Shown piece after piece: positions 27,965 through 36,614 of a stretch of 64,000 nt of DNA (its first letter is position 1; each line of letters opens with the position of its first letter). A program made the position numbers and the translations under genes. The stretch is from Helicobacter cetorum MIT 99-5656. Its GTDB lineage: Bacteria; Campylobacterota; Campylobacteria; Campylobacterales; Helicobacteraceae. Under the pieces are notes generated by a model, which was not told the origin of the DNA, searched no databases, and saw only the letters and a program-made list of their open reading frames with translations. The stretch is from NCBI RefSeq assembly GCF_000259275.1, contig NC_017735.1, forward strand, positions 1,426,001 to 1,490,000, read 5' to 3'.

Positions 27965-28041
27965 TGGTGGATTCTGTAGGATTTGAACCTACGACCAATC
28001 GGTTATGAGCCGAGTGCTCTGACCAGCTGAGCTAAGAATCC
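27965..28041 (-). tRNA. tRNA with anticodon CAU (elongator Met or lysidine-type Ile2)
   Basis: 77 nt including an encoded CCA (27967-27965). The acceptor stem GGATTCT/AGAATCC is perfect, the D-arm GCTC/GAGC is intact, and the T-arm GTAGG-TTCAAAT-CCTAC is intact. The anticodon loop CTCATAA gives CAU at 28007-28005. The anticodon stem CTCGG/CCGAT has a C-T mismatch at its outer pair. GGTC in the variable loop is compatible with Ile2, which would need TilS; elongator Met is equally possible, and initiator Met is excluded by the paired first base and lack of the GGG/CCC stem. Its first 39 nt are also the end of rodA. Confidence 0.93.
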
Positions 28042-29148
28042 AAATTTTCCAAAAGATGGTTTGCTATTGTATCCAAAAACATAGCGAAAAGCAAGCAAAT
28101 TTTCTAGTATGCCAAGCATTATCATAAAAGTGATAAAGCTACTTCCGCCATAACTAAATAGGGGCAAGGGAATACCTACCACTGGGGCTAATCCTAAGGT
28201 CATAGCGATATTCACACTTGAATAAGTAAAGATTAAAATAGAGATTCCAAGGGCTACAATTTTTAAAAACCAATCGCTATTGCTCTCAAACATATAAAAA
28301 AATAAATGTAAAGTTAAGCCTATATAAATAGCAAAAAGTAACATTGCTCCTAAAAACCCAAAACGCTCCACATAGTAGGCAAAAATAAAATCGCTTGTTG
28401 CGATAGGTAGGAATTTGAATTTTGTTTGAGTGGAATCTTCTTTAGATTTTCCTAAAAATCCGCCCGAGCCTATGGCAATAATGGATTGCTTGACATGGTA
28501 ATTAGGCTTTTCAGAAAGGAAGTCTGCGATACGCTTTTTTTGATAATCATGCAAAAAATGATAAGCAATAGGCGAAGCCACTACAAGAGCGATTAAAAGG
28601 GGGAGCCACACCCTAAGCCTTAAGCCCACAATCAATAAAATACCAAAACCCATCATCAGCACAATAAGGGCTGTGCCTAAGTCTGGCTGTTTGAGAATTA
28701 AAACAGCGGGTAAGCAAATGTAAAAACTGAGTTTCAAAAACATGCCCCAATCATAACCCTTAAAAGGGGGTGGGTTTAAATGGATTAAATGAGCTAGCAA
28801 TAAAAGAATAGCGATTTTTACAGGCTCACTGGGCTGTAAAGTGATAGAAGTAAAAGGGATAGAGAGCCATCGCTTTGCCCCAAGCTTGCTAGAACCAATA
28901 AAATCTACTAACACTAATAAAATAATGCATGCCCAATAAAATACAAAAAGTAATCTATCTAGCTTTCTAAAGGGGATAAAAAACACTATCCCAAAGAGCA
29001 TAAACCCTAACATATAGTATAAGCCTTGCTTCAAGCTCAAGGCTACGCTACTCTCAAAAATCAACAAAAAAGAAACAACAAGTAAAGGGACTATAAACAC
29101 AAAGGGCAAAAAATCAAAATGCGTCCAAATCCTTTTATCTAATGCCAT
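28003..29148 (-). CDS. rodA: Rod shape-determining protein / lipid II glycosyltransferase RodA (SEDS)
   Basis: Polytopic inner-membrane protein (381 aa, about ten membrane segments) that polymerises lipid II during cell elongation. SKLGAKRWLSI, SEPVKIAILLLLAH, KQPDLGTALIV and GGSSFI are SEDS motifs. The frame runs into the tRNA gene on the same strand: the last 13 codons (GFLAQLVRALGS region) and the TAA stop lie within the tRNA, with the stop formed by the third anticodon base and the next two. ATG at 29148 has a weak ribosome site. HP0743 counterpart, where I recall a similar length. Confidence 0.94.
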   Translation of the reverse strand: MALDKRIWTHFDFLPFVFIVPLLVVSFLLIFESSVALSLKQGLYYMLGFMLFGIVFFIPFRKLDRLLFVFYWACIILLVLVDFIGSSKLGAKRWLSIPFTSITLQPSEPVKIAILLLLAHLIHLNPPPFKGYDWGMFLKLSFYICLPAVLILKQPDLGTALIVLMMGFGILLIVGLRLRVWLPLLIALVVASPIAYHFLHDYQKKRIADFLSEKPNYHVKQSIIAIGSGGFLGKSKEDSTQTKFKFLPIATSDFIFAYYVERFGFLGAMLLFAIYIGLTLHLFFYMFESNSDWFLKIVALGISILIFTYSSVNIAMTLGLAPVVGIPLPLFSYGGSSFITFMIMLGILENLLAFRYVFGYNSKPSFGKFGFLAQLVRALGS

Positions 29149-29238
29149 GAGTGGTTAAATTTTGCCTTTCTTAAACATATTGTTTTGTAAGTGTGATTCA
29201 AGTAAAATCTAATTTTACCTTAAAATAGAGTGGATTGA

Positions 29239-30219
29239 ATGACAAAAGCATGGGTTGTGCCTACAAATACCAGACGCATTGACGAATTTTTAGCCAAAGA
29301 ATTGCAAATATCTAAAAATCAAGTTTTGAGTTTGATAAAAGAAGGGCTTGTGTTTTGTCAAGAAAAAGGGGTAAAAAAAGGGGGGTTAGCCTTAAAAGAA
29401 GGGGATAAAATCGTGCTTTTAGCCCCAAAAATCACACCAAAACCCTTAAAGAGAGAGATTGAGCTAGACATAGAAGTGGTTTATGAAGATGAAGATTTAT
29501 TGGTGTTAAATAAGCCCCCTAACTTAGTAGTCCATAAAGCACCAAGTGTGAAAGAACCTACTTTAGTAGATTGGCTACAAGCTCAAAATTACCAGCTTTC
29601 TAATCTGGGTTCAAAAGAACGCTATGGAATCGTGCATAGATTAGATAAAGACACAAGCGGAGCCATTGTAATAGCCAAAAATAATTTCACCCATGCTCAT
29701 TTAAGCGAGCAACTCAAAAGAAAAATTATGGGTCGTTACTATATTGCTTTGCTTTCAACACCCTTAAAACGCAAGGAAGAAAAGATTTGTGTAGAATGTT
29801 ACTTAACTAGAAATCCTAATAACCGCCTGAAAATGATGGCAACACAAAAAGAACAAGGGCGTTATTCTAAAAGTGAATTTGTGAATTTACTCACAGCTCA
29901 AAATGACCTTAGCTTAATAGGAGCAAAGTTATACACCGGACGCACACACCAAATCAGAGTGCATTTAGAATACCTTAATAGGCACATTGTAGGCGATAGT
30001 GTTTATGGGCTTAACCACACGCTTTTTAAAGAAACTACAAGAATGATGCTCCACGCCTATTTGATAGAGTTTGAACACCCTAGAAGCAAGCAAAAATACC
30101 GCTTTAAAGTTTCCCTATTAAAGGATATGTTAGAATACCTAGAAAGATTTTTTGAAAAGGAAAGTTTAAATGAAGTCTTGGATGAAGAGAAAATACTTCA
30201 CGCTTTTGATACAAAGTAG
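29239..30219 (+). CDS. rluD: RluA-family pseudouridine synthase (RluD-like)
   Basis: Isomerises uridines to pseudouridine in 23S rRNA or tRNA (326 aa). The N-terminal S4-like domain (RRIDEFLAKELQISKNQVLSLIKEG, given here in part) covers about residues 12-60. VLNKPPNLVVHKAP follows, and the active-site block HRLDKDTSG at 133-141 holds the catalytic Asp. YTGRTHQIRVHL near 236 is also present. ATG at 29239; the 3' end overlaps the next lipoprotein gene by 50 bp. RluD versus RluC specificity cannot be settled from sequence alone. Confidence 0.9.
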   Translation: MTKAWVVPTNTRRIDEFLAKELQISKNQVLSLIKEGLVFCQEKGVKKGGLALKEGDKIVLLAPKITPKPLKREIELDIEVVYEDEDLLVLNKPPNLVVHKAPSVKEPTLVDWLQAQNYQLSNLGSKERYGIVHRLDKDTSGAIVIAKNNFTHAHLSEQLKRKIMGRYYIALLSTPLKRKEEKICVECYLTRNPNNRLKMMATQKEQGRYSKSEFVNLLTAQNDLSLIGAKLYTGRTHQIRVHLEYLNRHIVGDSVYGLNHTLFKETTRMMLHAYLIEFEHPRSKQKYRFKVSLLKDMLEYLERFFEKESLNEVLDEEKILHAFDTK

Positions 30220-31429
30220 TGTGGTATTTGCAATTTTCATAGGGTGTTCTTCTACCAAGAATCATACTTTTTCAGCCCTGAACCACAAAGAGAGCATAGA
30301 CACTCAGCTACCGGTAGTGCGTTCTATTAAAACGATTAATGATGTGAGTTCTGTGGGTTTTGAATGGGCTAGTATCACCAAAGCTTATGAAATTGATGGG
30401 TTTATTTTATACCGCTTAAGAAAGGATGCTAAACCTAAAAAAATAGCCACCATTAAAAACCCTTACGCCACCCACTATTATGATGAGGGTTTAGAAACTG
30501 AAAGTTCTTATACTTATCAACTAGCCACTTATAAAGGTGATAAAATCTCTAATCTCTCAGAACCAGTTCATGTAAAAACTTCTTTTATCAATCCTGTAGA
30601 AAGCGTGTTTGCAAGCCAAGCATATCCCAAAGGTGTGAAAGTTTTTTGGAGTCCGCATCCTAATCCTAGCGTTTCAAAATACATTATTCAAAGGCAAGAT
30701 AAAAACGGCAAGTTTTCTAACATAGGAATTGTGAGAAATCGCTTGTTTGTAGAATTTTTTGATGAACATTTAGAAGATGGACAAAAATACCGCTACCAAG
30801 TTATTGCAGAAAATTTTATGGGCGATAAGTCTAAACCCAGCATGGTAGTGGAAGGAAAGACCAAGAATTTACCCCCAGAAATTACTAATATTAGAGTGAG
30901 TCAAAACCTAACACGACAAATTGAATTGAGCTGGGATAAATCGCCCCAAACTGATGTTGTGGCTTATCGCATTTATGCATCTAACGCTCGCAAGGATAAA
31001 TACAAACTCATCGCCCAAACCACAAACACCTCTTATGTGGATAAAATAGAAAGAGACAATATCACACGCTTTTATAAAGTTGTCGCCATAGATAAAACGC
31101 ATATTGAAGGGGTATTACCCAAAGAACCAGCTATCGGTGAAACTGCCGATAGACCTAAAGCCCCTGTCATTATTAAGGGGCTTATTCAAGACTCTTCAGC
31201 TCTCATTCAATGGGAAAATAATCCAAACTCCAAGATAGTTGCTTATGCGGTATATCGTTTTGAAGGCAATTCTAAAACCCCTTTGCGTTTTGGAAACATC
31301 ACGCAAAATCAATTCGTAGATAAAGACATGAATATAGGCACAGCCTATCGCTATCAAGTCGTTAGTGTAACTAAAGATGGTTTAGAATCGCACCCTAGCA
31401 AAGAAGTGCGCCTGTTTATGGAACGCTAA
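30170..31429 (+). CDS. Lipoprotein with four fibronectin type III-like repeats
   Basis: 419 residues (HP0746 counterpart). A signal sequence ends in a lipobox IFIGCSS (Cys about residue 26), so a lipid-anchored envelope protein is expected. Four FN3-like beta-sandwich repeats follow, recognisable by recurring V-W-x-P...YxIYR...Y...VxAxD patterns near residues 45-130, 140-235, 238-325 and 330-415. The function is unknown. ATG at 30170 lies inside rluD with AAGGAAAG upstream. trmB follows after 10 bp. Confidence 0.82.
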   Translation: MKSWMKRKYFTLLIQSSVVFAIFIGCSSTKNHTFSALNHKESIDTQLPVVRSIKTINDVSSVGFEWASITKAYEIDGFILYRLRKDAKPKKIATIKNPYATHYYDEGLETESSYTYQLATYKGDKISNLSEPVHVKTSFINPVESVFASQAYPKGVKVFWSPHPNPSVSKYIIQRQDKNGKFSNIGIVRNRLFVEFFDEHLEDGQKYRYQVIAENFMGDKSKPSMVVEGKTKNLPPEITNIRVSQNLTRQIELSWDKSPQTDVVAYRIYASNARKDKYKLIAQTTNTSYVDKIERDNITRFYKVVAIDKTHIEGVLPKEPAIGETADRPKAPVIIKGLIQDSSALIQWENNPNSKIVAYAVYRFEGNSKTPLRFGNITQNQFVDKDMNIGTAYRYQVVSVTKDGLESHPSKEVRLFMER

Positions 31430-31439
31430 AAGAGTTCAA

Positions 31440-32627
31440 ATGCCCCATTTTTTAGCGCAATTAAATCCAAAGTCTTTAGAGTACCCCCTAATAAGTGGGG
31501 ATTTTTGTTTTTATAGAGAGTTTTCAAGCTTAAAGCACCCTACTAAGAGCTATGTGTATGCGAGCTTTAAAAACCAAGTTTTTTTGTTGCAAAAAATCAA
31601 GCGATTGCATGACTACTTGATTAAAGGTGAAAAGGCAACGCCCCTAAATAGAGAAGATTTAAAAAAAGCCCTTAGGACTTATTCGCAATTTTTTGAAATA
31701 AAATCGCATAATTTGAAAGAAAATTCTAGGCATGCAAGCGGAAAAAAAGCCCTTAATTTAGAAAATTTTAAAGCTTTTATCCAAGCATCTCAAACCCCTA
31801 TTATCGTAGAAATCGGTTTTGGAAGCGGAAGGCATTTATTAGAATTAGCTAAGAATAATCCCACTAAAACATGCTTAGGCATAGAGATTTATACCCCTTC
31901 TATGGCTCAAGTCTTAAAACAAATTGAATTGCTAAATTTAAAGAATTTGCATGTGCTACAAGGCGATGGGCGTTTGGTTTTAGAAAGCATGCCAAATCAA
32001 AAATGTGAGAAAATTTTTGTGCATTTTCCTGTGCCATGGAACACTAAAAAACATCGTAGGGTTTTGAGCGAAAAATTTTTGAGCGAAGCTTTGAGGGTTT
32101 TGAAGCCTAAGGGTTTTTTAGAATTACGCACCGATGATGCTATCTATTTTGAAGACAGCCTAAAATTAGCTTTAAAAAATTTTAGAAGCGAAATAGTGGT
32201 TAAAAAAAACGCTAAAATTTCTGTTATCAGCAAGTATGAAGCCCGCTGGAATAGACTTGAAAAAGATATTTATGATTTAAGAATTTATTCTTTAGAACAA
32301 AACGAGCATAAATCCCAAACAAACCCCTTTGAATTTGATTTTTCTTATGAAGAAACTTATCAAGAGAAAATGGAGAGCATTTTAAAAGCTCCAAAGATAA
32401 TTAAGGACGGATATTTTGTGCATGTTTGTAATATTTATGAGAATGGTGGTGATTTTTTAGTGGAATTGAGTTTGGGTGATTTTGACTGGCCTATGCGTTT
32501 GTTTGTCATGCTCTCTAACACAGAAAGAAAAATATTCTATCTCAATAGAACCCCCTTAAAGACTTTAGCTAATTACAAGGCTCACATTTTGCTTAAAAAT
32601 ATTCTAAGTTTTAAGGAAGCAATATGA
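31440..32627 (+). CDS. trmB: tRNA (guanine-N7-)-methyltransferase
   Basis: SAM-dependent enzyme making m7G46 in tRNAs. The Rossmann SAM loop VEIGFGSGRHLLELA is near residue 120. HVLQGDGRLVL and the conserved VHFPVPWNTKKHRR (the PDPWPKKRH equivalent) follow, with LRTDDAIYFE after that. At 395 aa it is much longer than E. coli TrmB, with extra N- and C-terminal parts typical of Helicobacter/Campylobacter. ATG at 31440; its stop overlaps the ftsE ATG (ATGA). Confidence 0.93.
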   Translation: MPHFLAQLNPKSLEYPLISGDFCFYREFSSLKHPTKSYVYASFKNQVFLLQKIKRLHDYLIKGEKATPLNREDLKKALRTYSQFFEIKSHNLKENSRHASGKKALNLENFKAFIQASQTPIIVEIGFGSGRHLLELAKNNPTKTCLGIEIYTPSMAQVLKQIELLNLKNLHVLQGDGRLVLESMPNQKCEKIFVHFPVPWNTKKHRRVLSEKFLSEALRVLKPKGFLELRTDDAIYFEDSLKLALKNFRSEIVVKKNAKISVISKYEARWNRLEKDIYDLRIYSLEQNEHKSQTNPFEFDFSYEETYQEKMESILKAPKIIKDGYFVHVCNIYENGGDFLVELSLGDFDWPMRLFVMLSNTERKIFYLNRTPLKTLANYKAHILLKNILSFKEAI

Positions 32628-33295
32628 GTGTGATTATTTCAGCGAGTAATTTATGTTTACAATATGAGCGGAACGAACCTGTTATCAAGCATGCTAATTT
32701 ACGCATCAAACGCAAGGATTTTGTTTTTATTTCAGGGCCTAGTGGGAGTGGTAAAAGCACGCTTTTGCGTTCGTTTTATGGGGATTTGAAGCTTTCTAGT
32801 GGGGATTTAGAAGTTTGTAATATTAATATGAATAATGCTTCAAAAACGACGATTTTAGATTTACGCAAGAATATCGGCGTGGTTTTTCAAGACTATAAAT
32901 TAATCCAAAATTATACGATTGAAGAAAATATTAGATTGCCTATGATTATTTGTGGCATTAAAAGAGAAGAGTCTAACATGCAATTAGAAAAACTTTTAGG
33001 GCATATTGATTTACGCCACAAGGCTAATCGCTACCCCAGAGAACTCAGTGGGGGCGAGCAACAGCGAGTGGCAATGGCTAGGGCTATGGCAAACTGCCCT
33101 GAACTCATCTTGGCTGATGAGCCTACAGGAAATTTAGACCCTTATTCTAGCGACAAAATTTGGAGCTTATTAAGGGGTATGAACACCCAGCTTAATGCCA
33201 CAGTTGTGGTGGTTACACATAAATTTCCTAAAAACTTCAGTGCCTATCACAGAAAATTTTATATAGAAGATGGGGAAGTTTATGAATACTCTTAA
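32624..33295 (+). CDS. ftsE: Cell division ATP-binding protein FtsE
   Basis: ABC ATPase (223 aa) that with FtsX drives activation of peptidoglycan hydrolases at the septum. Walker [13 protein letters not shown] (about 37-48), signature [14 protein letters not shown] near 142, Walker [14 protein letters not shown] near 162 and the H-loop VVVTHKF near 199 are all intact. It is coupled to trmB by ATGA and to ftsX by a short overlap. It operates in the same row as the EnvC-like protein at 34081. Confidence 0.96.
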   Translation: MSVIISASNLCLQYERNEPVIKHANLRIKRKDFVFISGPSGSGKSTLLRSFYGDLKLSSGDLEVCNINMNNASKTTILDLRKNIGVVFQDYKLIQNYTIEENIRLPMIICGIKREESNMQLEKLLGHIDLRHKANRYPRELSGGEQQRVAMARAMANCPELILADEPTGNLDPYSSDKIWSLLRGMNTQLNATVVVVTHKFPKNFSAYHRKFYIEDGEVYEYS

Positions 33296-34088
33296 AAAAC
33301 ATTTAGCCTTTATCATTCCGCTTGTAGCCTTGCTATTTGGTTTGGAGTGCGTTCTGCTTATCAATGGGGCTATCGCACAGAAAGAGAAAAAGTTGATTGA
33401 AGATTATTCAGTCGTGTTAGCCAGCACACAAAAATTAGAATTGGAATTATTACGCCAAAATTTTAGTGAAGTAGTGGCTTTGAAAGACATTGACCCTAAT
33501 TATTCTTTAGAGCCCCTTAAAAAAACATTAGGCACAGATGGGCTTAAAGAATTGAAAAAGAATTTGCCCTTTTTTTATTCTCTGCAATTTTCTACCTTTC
33601 CTAGTCAAGAGCGTTTAGAAAACATTAAAGAAAAACTACTCAAAATTCCAGGCATTCAAAAGGTTGAGGTCTTTGCTAAAACTCATATGCAAGTGTATGA
33701 ATTATTGAGTTTTATTAAGGTAGCGGTGTATGTGTTTGCATTAGTGGTTCTTGTCTTATCTTTGTTGCTTATGTTTAAGCAAATTCGCCTATGGATTTAT
33801 CAATACCATGAGCAATTAGAAATCATGGACTTACTAGGAGCTTCGGTATCTTTTAGGAATGCGTTTTTATATAAAATGGTTTTTACAGACTCACTCATCG
33901 CTAGTTGTTTAACCCCCATACTCATGTTGTATCTCACTTCACAAAAAAGTTTTGAAAAAACTATGGATACTTTAGGTATTATAGGGGGAGCTTTTGTTTT
34001 GGATAATTTTTTATGGGGACTGCTCTTGAGTCTTGTGGTTTCGTTTGTTTCGGTTTTACTGGTAGCTTGGAGGACTAGATATGTATAA
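33282..34088 (+). CDS. ftsX: Cell division protein FtsX
   Basis: Membrane partner of FtsE (268 aa from this start). It has one N-terminal membrane segment (LAFIIPLVALLFGLECVLLI) and a periplasmic domain of about 130 residues. Three membrane segments follow (VAVYVFALVVLVLSLLLMF; LIASCLTPILMLYL; FLWGLLLSLVVSFVSVLLVAW). I chose ATG 33282 because GGGGAAG sits just upstream; ATG 33270 would add four residues. The periplasmic loop is where EnvC-type activators bind. Overlap of 8 bp with the next gene. Confidence 0.93.
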   Translation: MNTLKKHLAFIIPLVALLFGLECVLLINGAIAQKEKKLIEDYSVVLASTQKLELELLRQNFSEVVALKDIDPNYSLEPLKKTLGTDGLKELKKNLPFFYSLQFSTFPSQERLENIKEKLLKIPGIQKVEVFAKTHMQVYELLSFIKVAVYVFALVVLVLSLLLMFKQIRLWIYQYHEQLEIMDLLGASVSFRNAFLYKMVFTDSLIASCLTPILMLYLTSQKSFEKTMDTLGIIGGAFVLDNFLWGLLLSLVVSFVSVLLVAWRTRYV

Positions 34089-35283
34089 ATTAGGGGTATT
34101 TTTGTTAGCCACATTACTATTAGCTAACACACCAAAAGTGAGTGATATTACTAAGGATATTCAAAATAAAGAAACTCGCTTGAAAAAAACCCATGAAGAA
34201 AAATTGCAATTAAATAGCCGTTTAAATTCTTTAGCAGAAGCTATCCATTCTAAAGAGCGCCAAAAGGTTGAAATTGAACGCCAAATTGCTACCTTAAAAA
34301 AGAGTCTTGAAAAAAATCGCCATGAGAGTTTAGCCCAAGAAAAAATCCTTACTAACTACCGCAATTCTTTAGAAAAATTACAACAGCAAAGATTGCATTT
34401 ACAAGGGGGGGTTCTTGATGTGCTCTTACAAAACTTACTCTTTTCGCAAGCCTTAGAAGGGCAACATTTAGCTTCTTCTAACGATGTTATTTTGCAAGTT
34501 GCATTTGAAAAATTGCACAAAAATACCCTGTTAAAAATGTCTCAACTTAGTCAAAAGGAAAAAGAATTTAGCTTGCAAGTTTCAAAAATACAAACTAACA
34601 TTCAAAAAATCTCATCTGTTATAGACACACAAAAATCTAAAGAACTAGCCTTACGCTCTTTGCAAGCACAACAAAACAAACTCATTCTTGGCATGCAAAA
34701 AGACTACTTAGCCTATAACCAACGCTTAGCCCTTTTGGATAAAGAACGCCAAAATTTAAACGCCTTATTGAAACATTTAAACATTGTTAAACAAACCAAA
34801 GAGCATGAAGAACGAGATAAATCTAGCAAACCCTCTCAAGCTTTAGAGGTTAAGCAGATTGCTAGTTCTTATCAAAACATCAACACGATTAGTTACAATG
34901 GTCCTAAGACCATCGCCCCCTTGAATGATTATGAAGTGGTGCAAAAATTTGGCCCCTATGTTGACCCCGTCTATAACCTAAAGATTTTTAGCGAGTCCAT
35001 CACGCTTGTGTCAAAAACCCCTAACGCTTTAGTGCGTAATGTGCTAGACGGAAAAATTGTGTTTGCCAAAGAAATCAACATGCTTAAAAAGGTGGTTGTT
35101 ATTGAGCATAAGAATGGTATCCGCACGATTTATTCTCAGCTAGATAAAATCGCCCCCACTATTAAAAGCGGCATGCGGATTCAGAAAGGCTATGTTTTAG
35201 GGCGTATTGAACAACGCCTAAGCTTTGAAGTAACCATGAAAGAAAAGCACATCAATCCCCTAGAGCTTATTGTGCGTAATTAA
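34081..35283 (+). CDS. EnvC-like murein hydrolase activator (degenerate LytM/M23 domain)
   Basis: 400 residues: signal peptide (LGVFLLATLLLANTP), long coiled coil (about 20-265), and a C-terminal LytM-fold domain from about 290. The zinc ligands of active M23 peptidases are missing: the HxxxD position reads IFSESITL and the HxH position reads RLSFEV. The non-ligand skeleton (VLDGKIVFA, VVVIEHKNGIRTIYSQL, KGYVLGRIE, INPLELI) is kept. This is the EnvC pattern, where a catalytically dead LytM domain activates amidases. Directly following ftsEX supports the role. AmiA at 59974 is the likely client; that is inference. HP0750 counterpart. Confidence 0.85.
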   Translation: MYKLGVFLLATLLLANTPKVSDITKDIQNKETRLKKTHEEKLQLNSRLNSLAEAIHSKERQKVEIERQIATLKKSLEKNRHESLAQEKILTNYRNSLEKLQQQRLHLQGGVLDVLLQNLLFSQALEGQHLASSNDVILQVAFEKLHKNTLLKMSQLSQKEKEFSLQVSKIQTNIQKISSVIDTQKSKELALRSLQAQQNKLILGMQKDYLAYNQRLALLDKERQNLNALLKHLNIVKQTKEHEERDKSSKPSQALEVKQIASSYQNINTISYNGPKTIAPLNDYEVVQKFGPYVDPVYNLKIFSESITLVSKTPNALVRNVLDGKIVFAKEINMLKKVVVIEHKNGIRTIYSQLDKIAPTIKSGMRIQKGYVLGRIEQRLSFEVTMKEKHINPLELIVRN

Positions 35284-35292
35284 GGGTTTATT

Positions 35293-36609
35293 TCAAACTC
35301 TCTTGCCCACTCTCTTCCATATACCCTTAGAAAAGACCTTATAATAAATGCATGCACGCAAACAAGTTTCTAGCATAATCACTCCAAAAATATACGCCAC
35401 TTCAAAACGATATGCTACAAGAAAATAAATCGGCATTATCCTTAAGCCCCAAAGACTGAACGCATTAATGTAGAGTGAGACTTTAGCCATACCAGCCCCC
35501 CTAAACACCCCTTCAAGCACAAAATACCCGATTAAGGGGGCTTGAGAAAGCCCTACGGCAATTAAATAGTAGCGGGCTACTTCTAGCACTTCTTCATCTT
35601 GTGAAAAAATGCTTGCAAACTCTTTAGCAAAAAACGCTAGAACAAGCCCTACAACACCCATTAAACCCATAGAGATTTTGAGAATTAAATAAGCATAGTC
35701 TGTGGCAAGCTTTGCCCTATTAGCCCCCAAATTTTGCCCCACCAAAACCATTGCAGCTATCATAAATCCAAATCCGGGCATAAACGAAAAAGTTTCAATT
35801 CTAATGCCTATTTGCATGCCAGCTAAAACCTTATCCCCATAACTAGCCACAAATTTTGCTAATAGCATTAAAGAAAACAGCGTTAATAACCGCTCAAAGC
35901 CAGCTGGCCAGCCCACCCTAAACATCGCCTTTAAAAAAGAAAAATCAAGACAGATTTTAAATTTCAAAGGATTTTTTTTAATCTGTAGCCACATTCCAAG
36001 CGCGAGTAACTCTAAGTAAGACACCACAACATTTGCTAAAGCAGAGCCACTAATCCCCATTTCTCTAAAACCAAAATCCCCAAAAATCAAGGCCTGATTT
36101 AAAAACACGCACACCATAACCATGACTAGCTTCACTATAAAAGGCGTTAGAGTGTCTAAAAAGCTTGCTAATGCTGAAACCAAAACATTTTTTAAAAAAA
36201 TACCCGGCAACGCGAGAATTAAAATTTCTAAATACGCTTGCGTGAGTTCTTTGGATGGCCCTTGTAATTGCATCCATGTTAAAAAAGGCTCAACCAAAAA
36301 ATAAGAGATTAAAAGCACACCCAAACACAGCAAAAACGCCCCTATAAAAATACTTGAAAAGGCGTTACTAATTTGTGTGAAATCCCTTGCCCCCACAAGC
36401 CTAGAGAGCAGAGCGTTTGTGCCAGTATATAAAATAGAATTGACACCATAAAAAAGAGTTAGAAATTGTAAGCCCACCCCTAGAGCCACAATGTGATGGT
36501 GCGATAACTTTCCCACAAAAAACGCCGAAAGTGCCACAACAAACACATCTAAAAAGGCATTCACTCCAGAAGGTAAGGCTAGAGAAAAGATTTTCTTATA
36601 TTGATACAA
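35293..36609 (-). CDS. MATE family efflux transporter
   Basis: 438-residue, 12-segment drug/Na+ or H+ antiporter of the MATE (NorM/DinF) type in the inner membrane. FFVGKLSHHHIVALGVG, GTNALLSRLVGARDF and VGQNLGANRAKLA are family landmarks, and the two halves show internal repeat character. Start is TTG at 36609, five bases after the stop of the upstream antiporter gene, without a strong ribosome site, so coupling is likely. HP0759 counterpart. Confidence 0.88.
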   Translation of the reverse strand: MYQYKKIFSLALPSGVNAFLDVFVVALSAFFVGKLSHHHIVALGVGLQFLTLFYGVNSILYTGTNALLSRLVGARDFTQISNAFSSIFIGAFLLCLGVLLISYFLVEPFLTWMQLQGPSKELTQAYLEILILALPGIFLKNVLVSALASFLDTLTPFIVKLVMVMVCVFLNQALIFGDFGFREMGISGSALANVVVSYLELLALGMWLQIKKNPLKFKICLDFSFLKAMFRVGWPAGFERLLTLFSLMLLAKFVASYGDKVLAGMQIGIRIETFSFMPGFGFMIAAMVLVGQNLGANRAKLATDYAYLILKISMGLMGVVGLVLAFFAKEFASIFSQDEEVLEVARYYLIAVGLSQAPLIGYFVLEGVFRGAGMAKVSLYINAFSLWGLRIMPIYFLVAYRFEVAYIFGVIMLETCLRACIYYKVFSKGIWKRVGKRV

Positions 36610-36614
36610 TAAAC

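Noticed and set aside
34405-34411. Run of seven G in the EnvC-like gene
   Set aside because: Too short for efficient slippage compared with known switches and the frame is intact on both sides.
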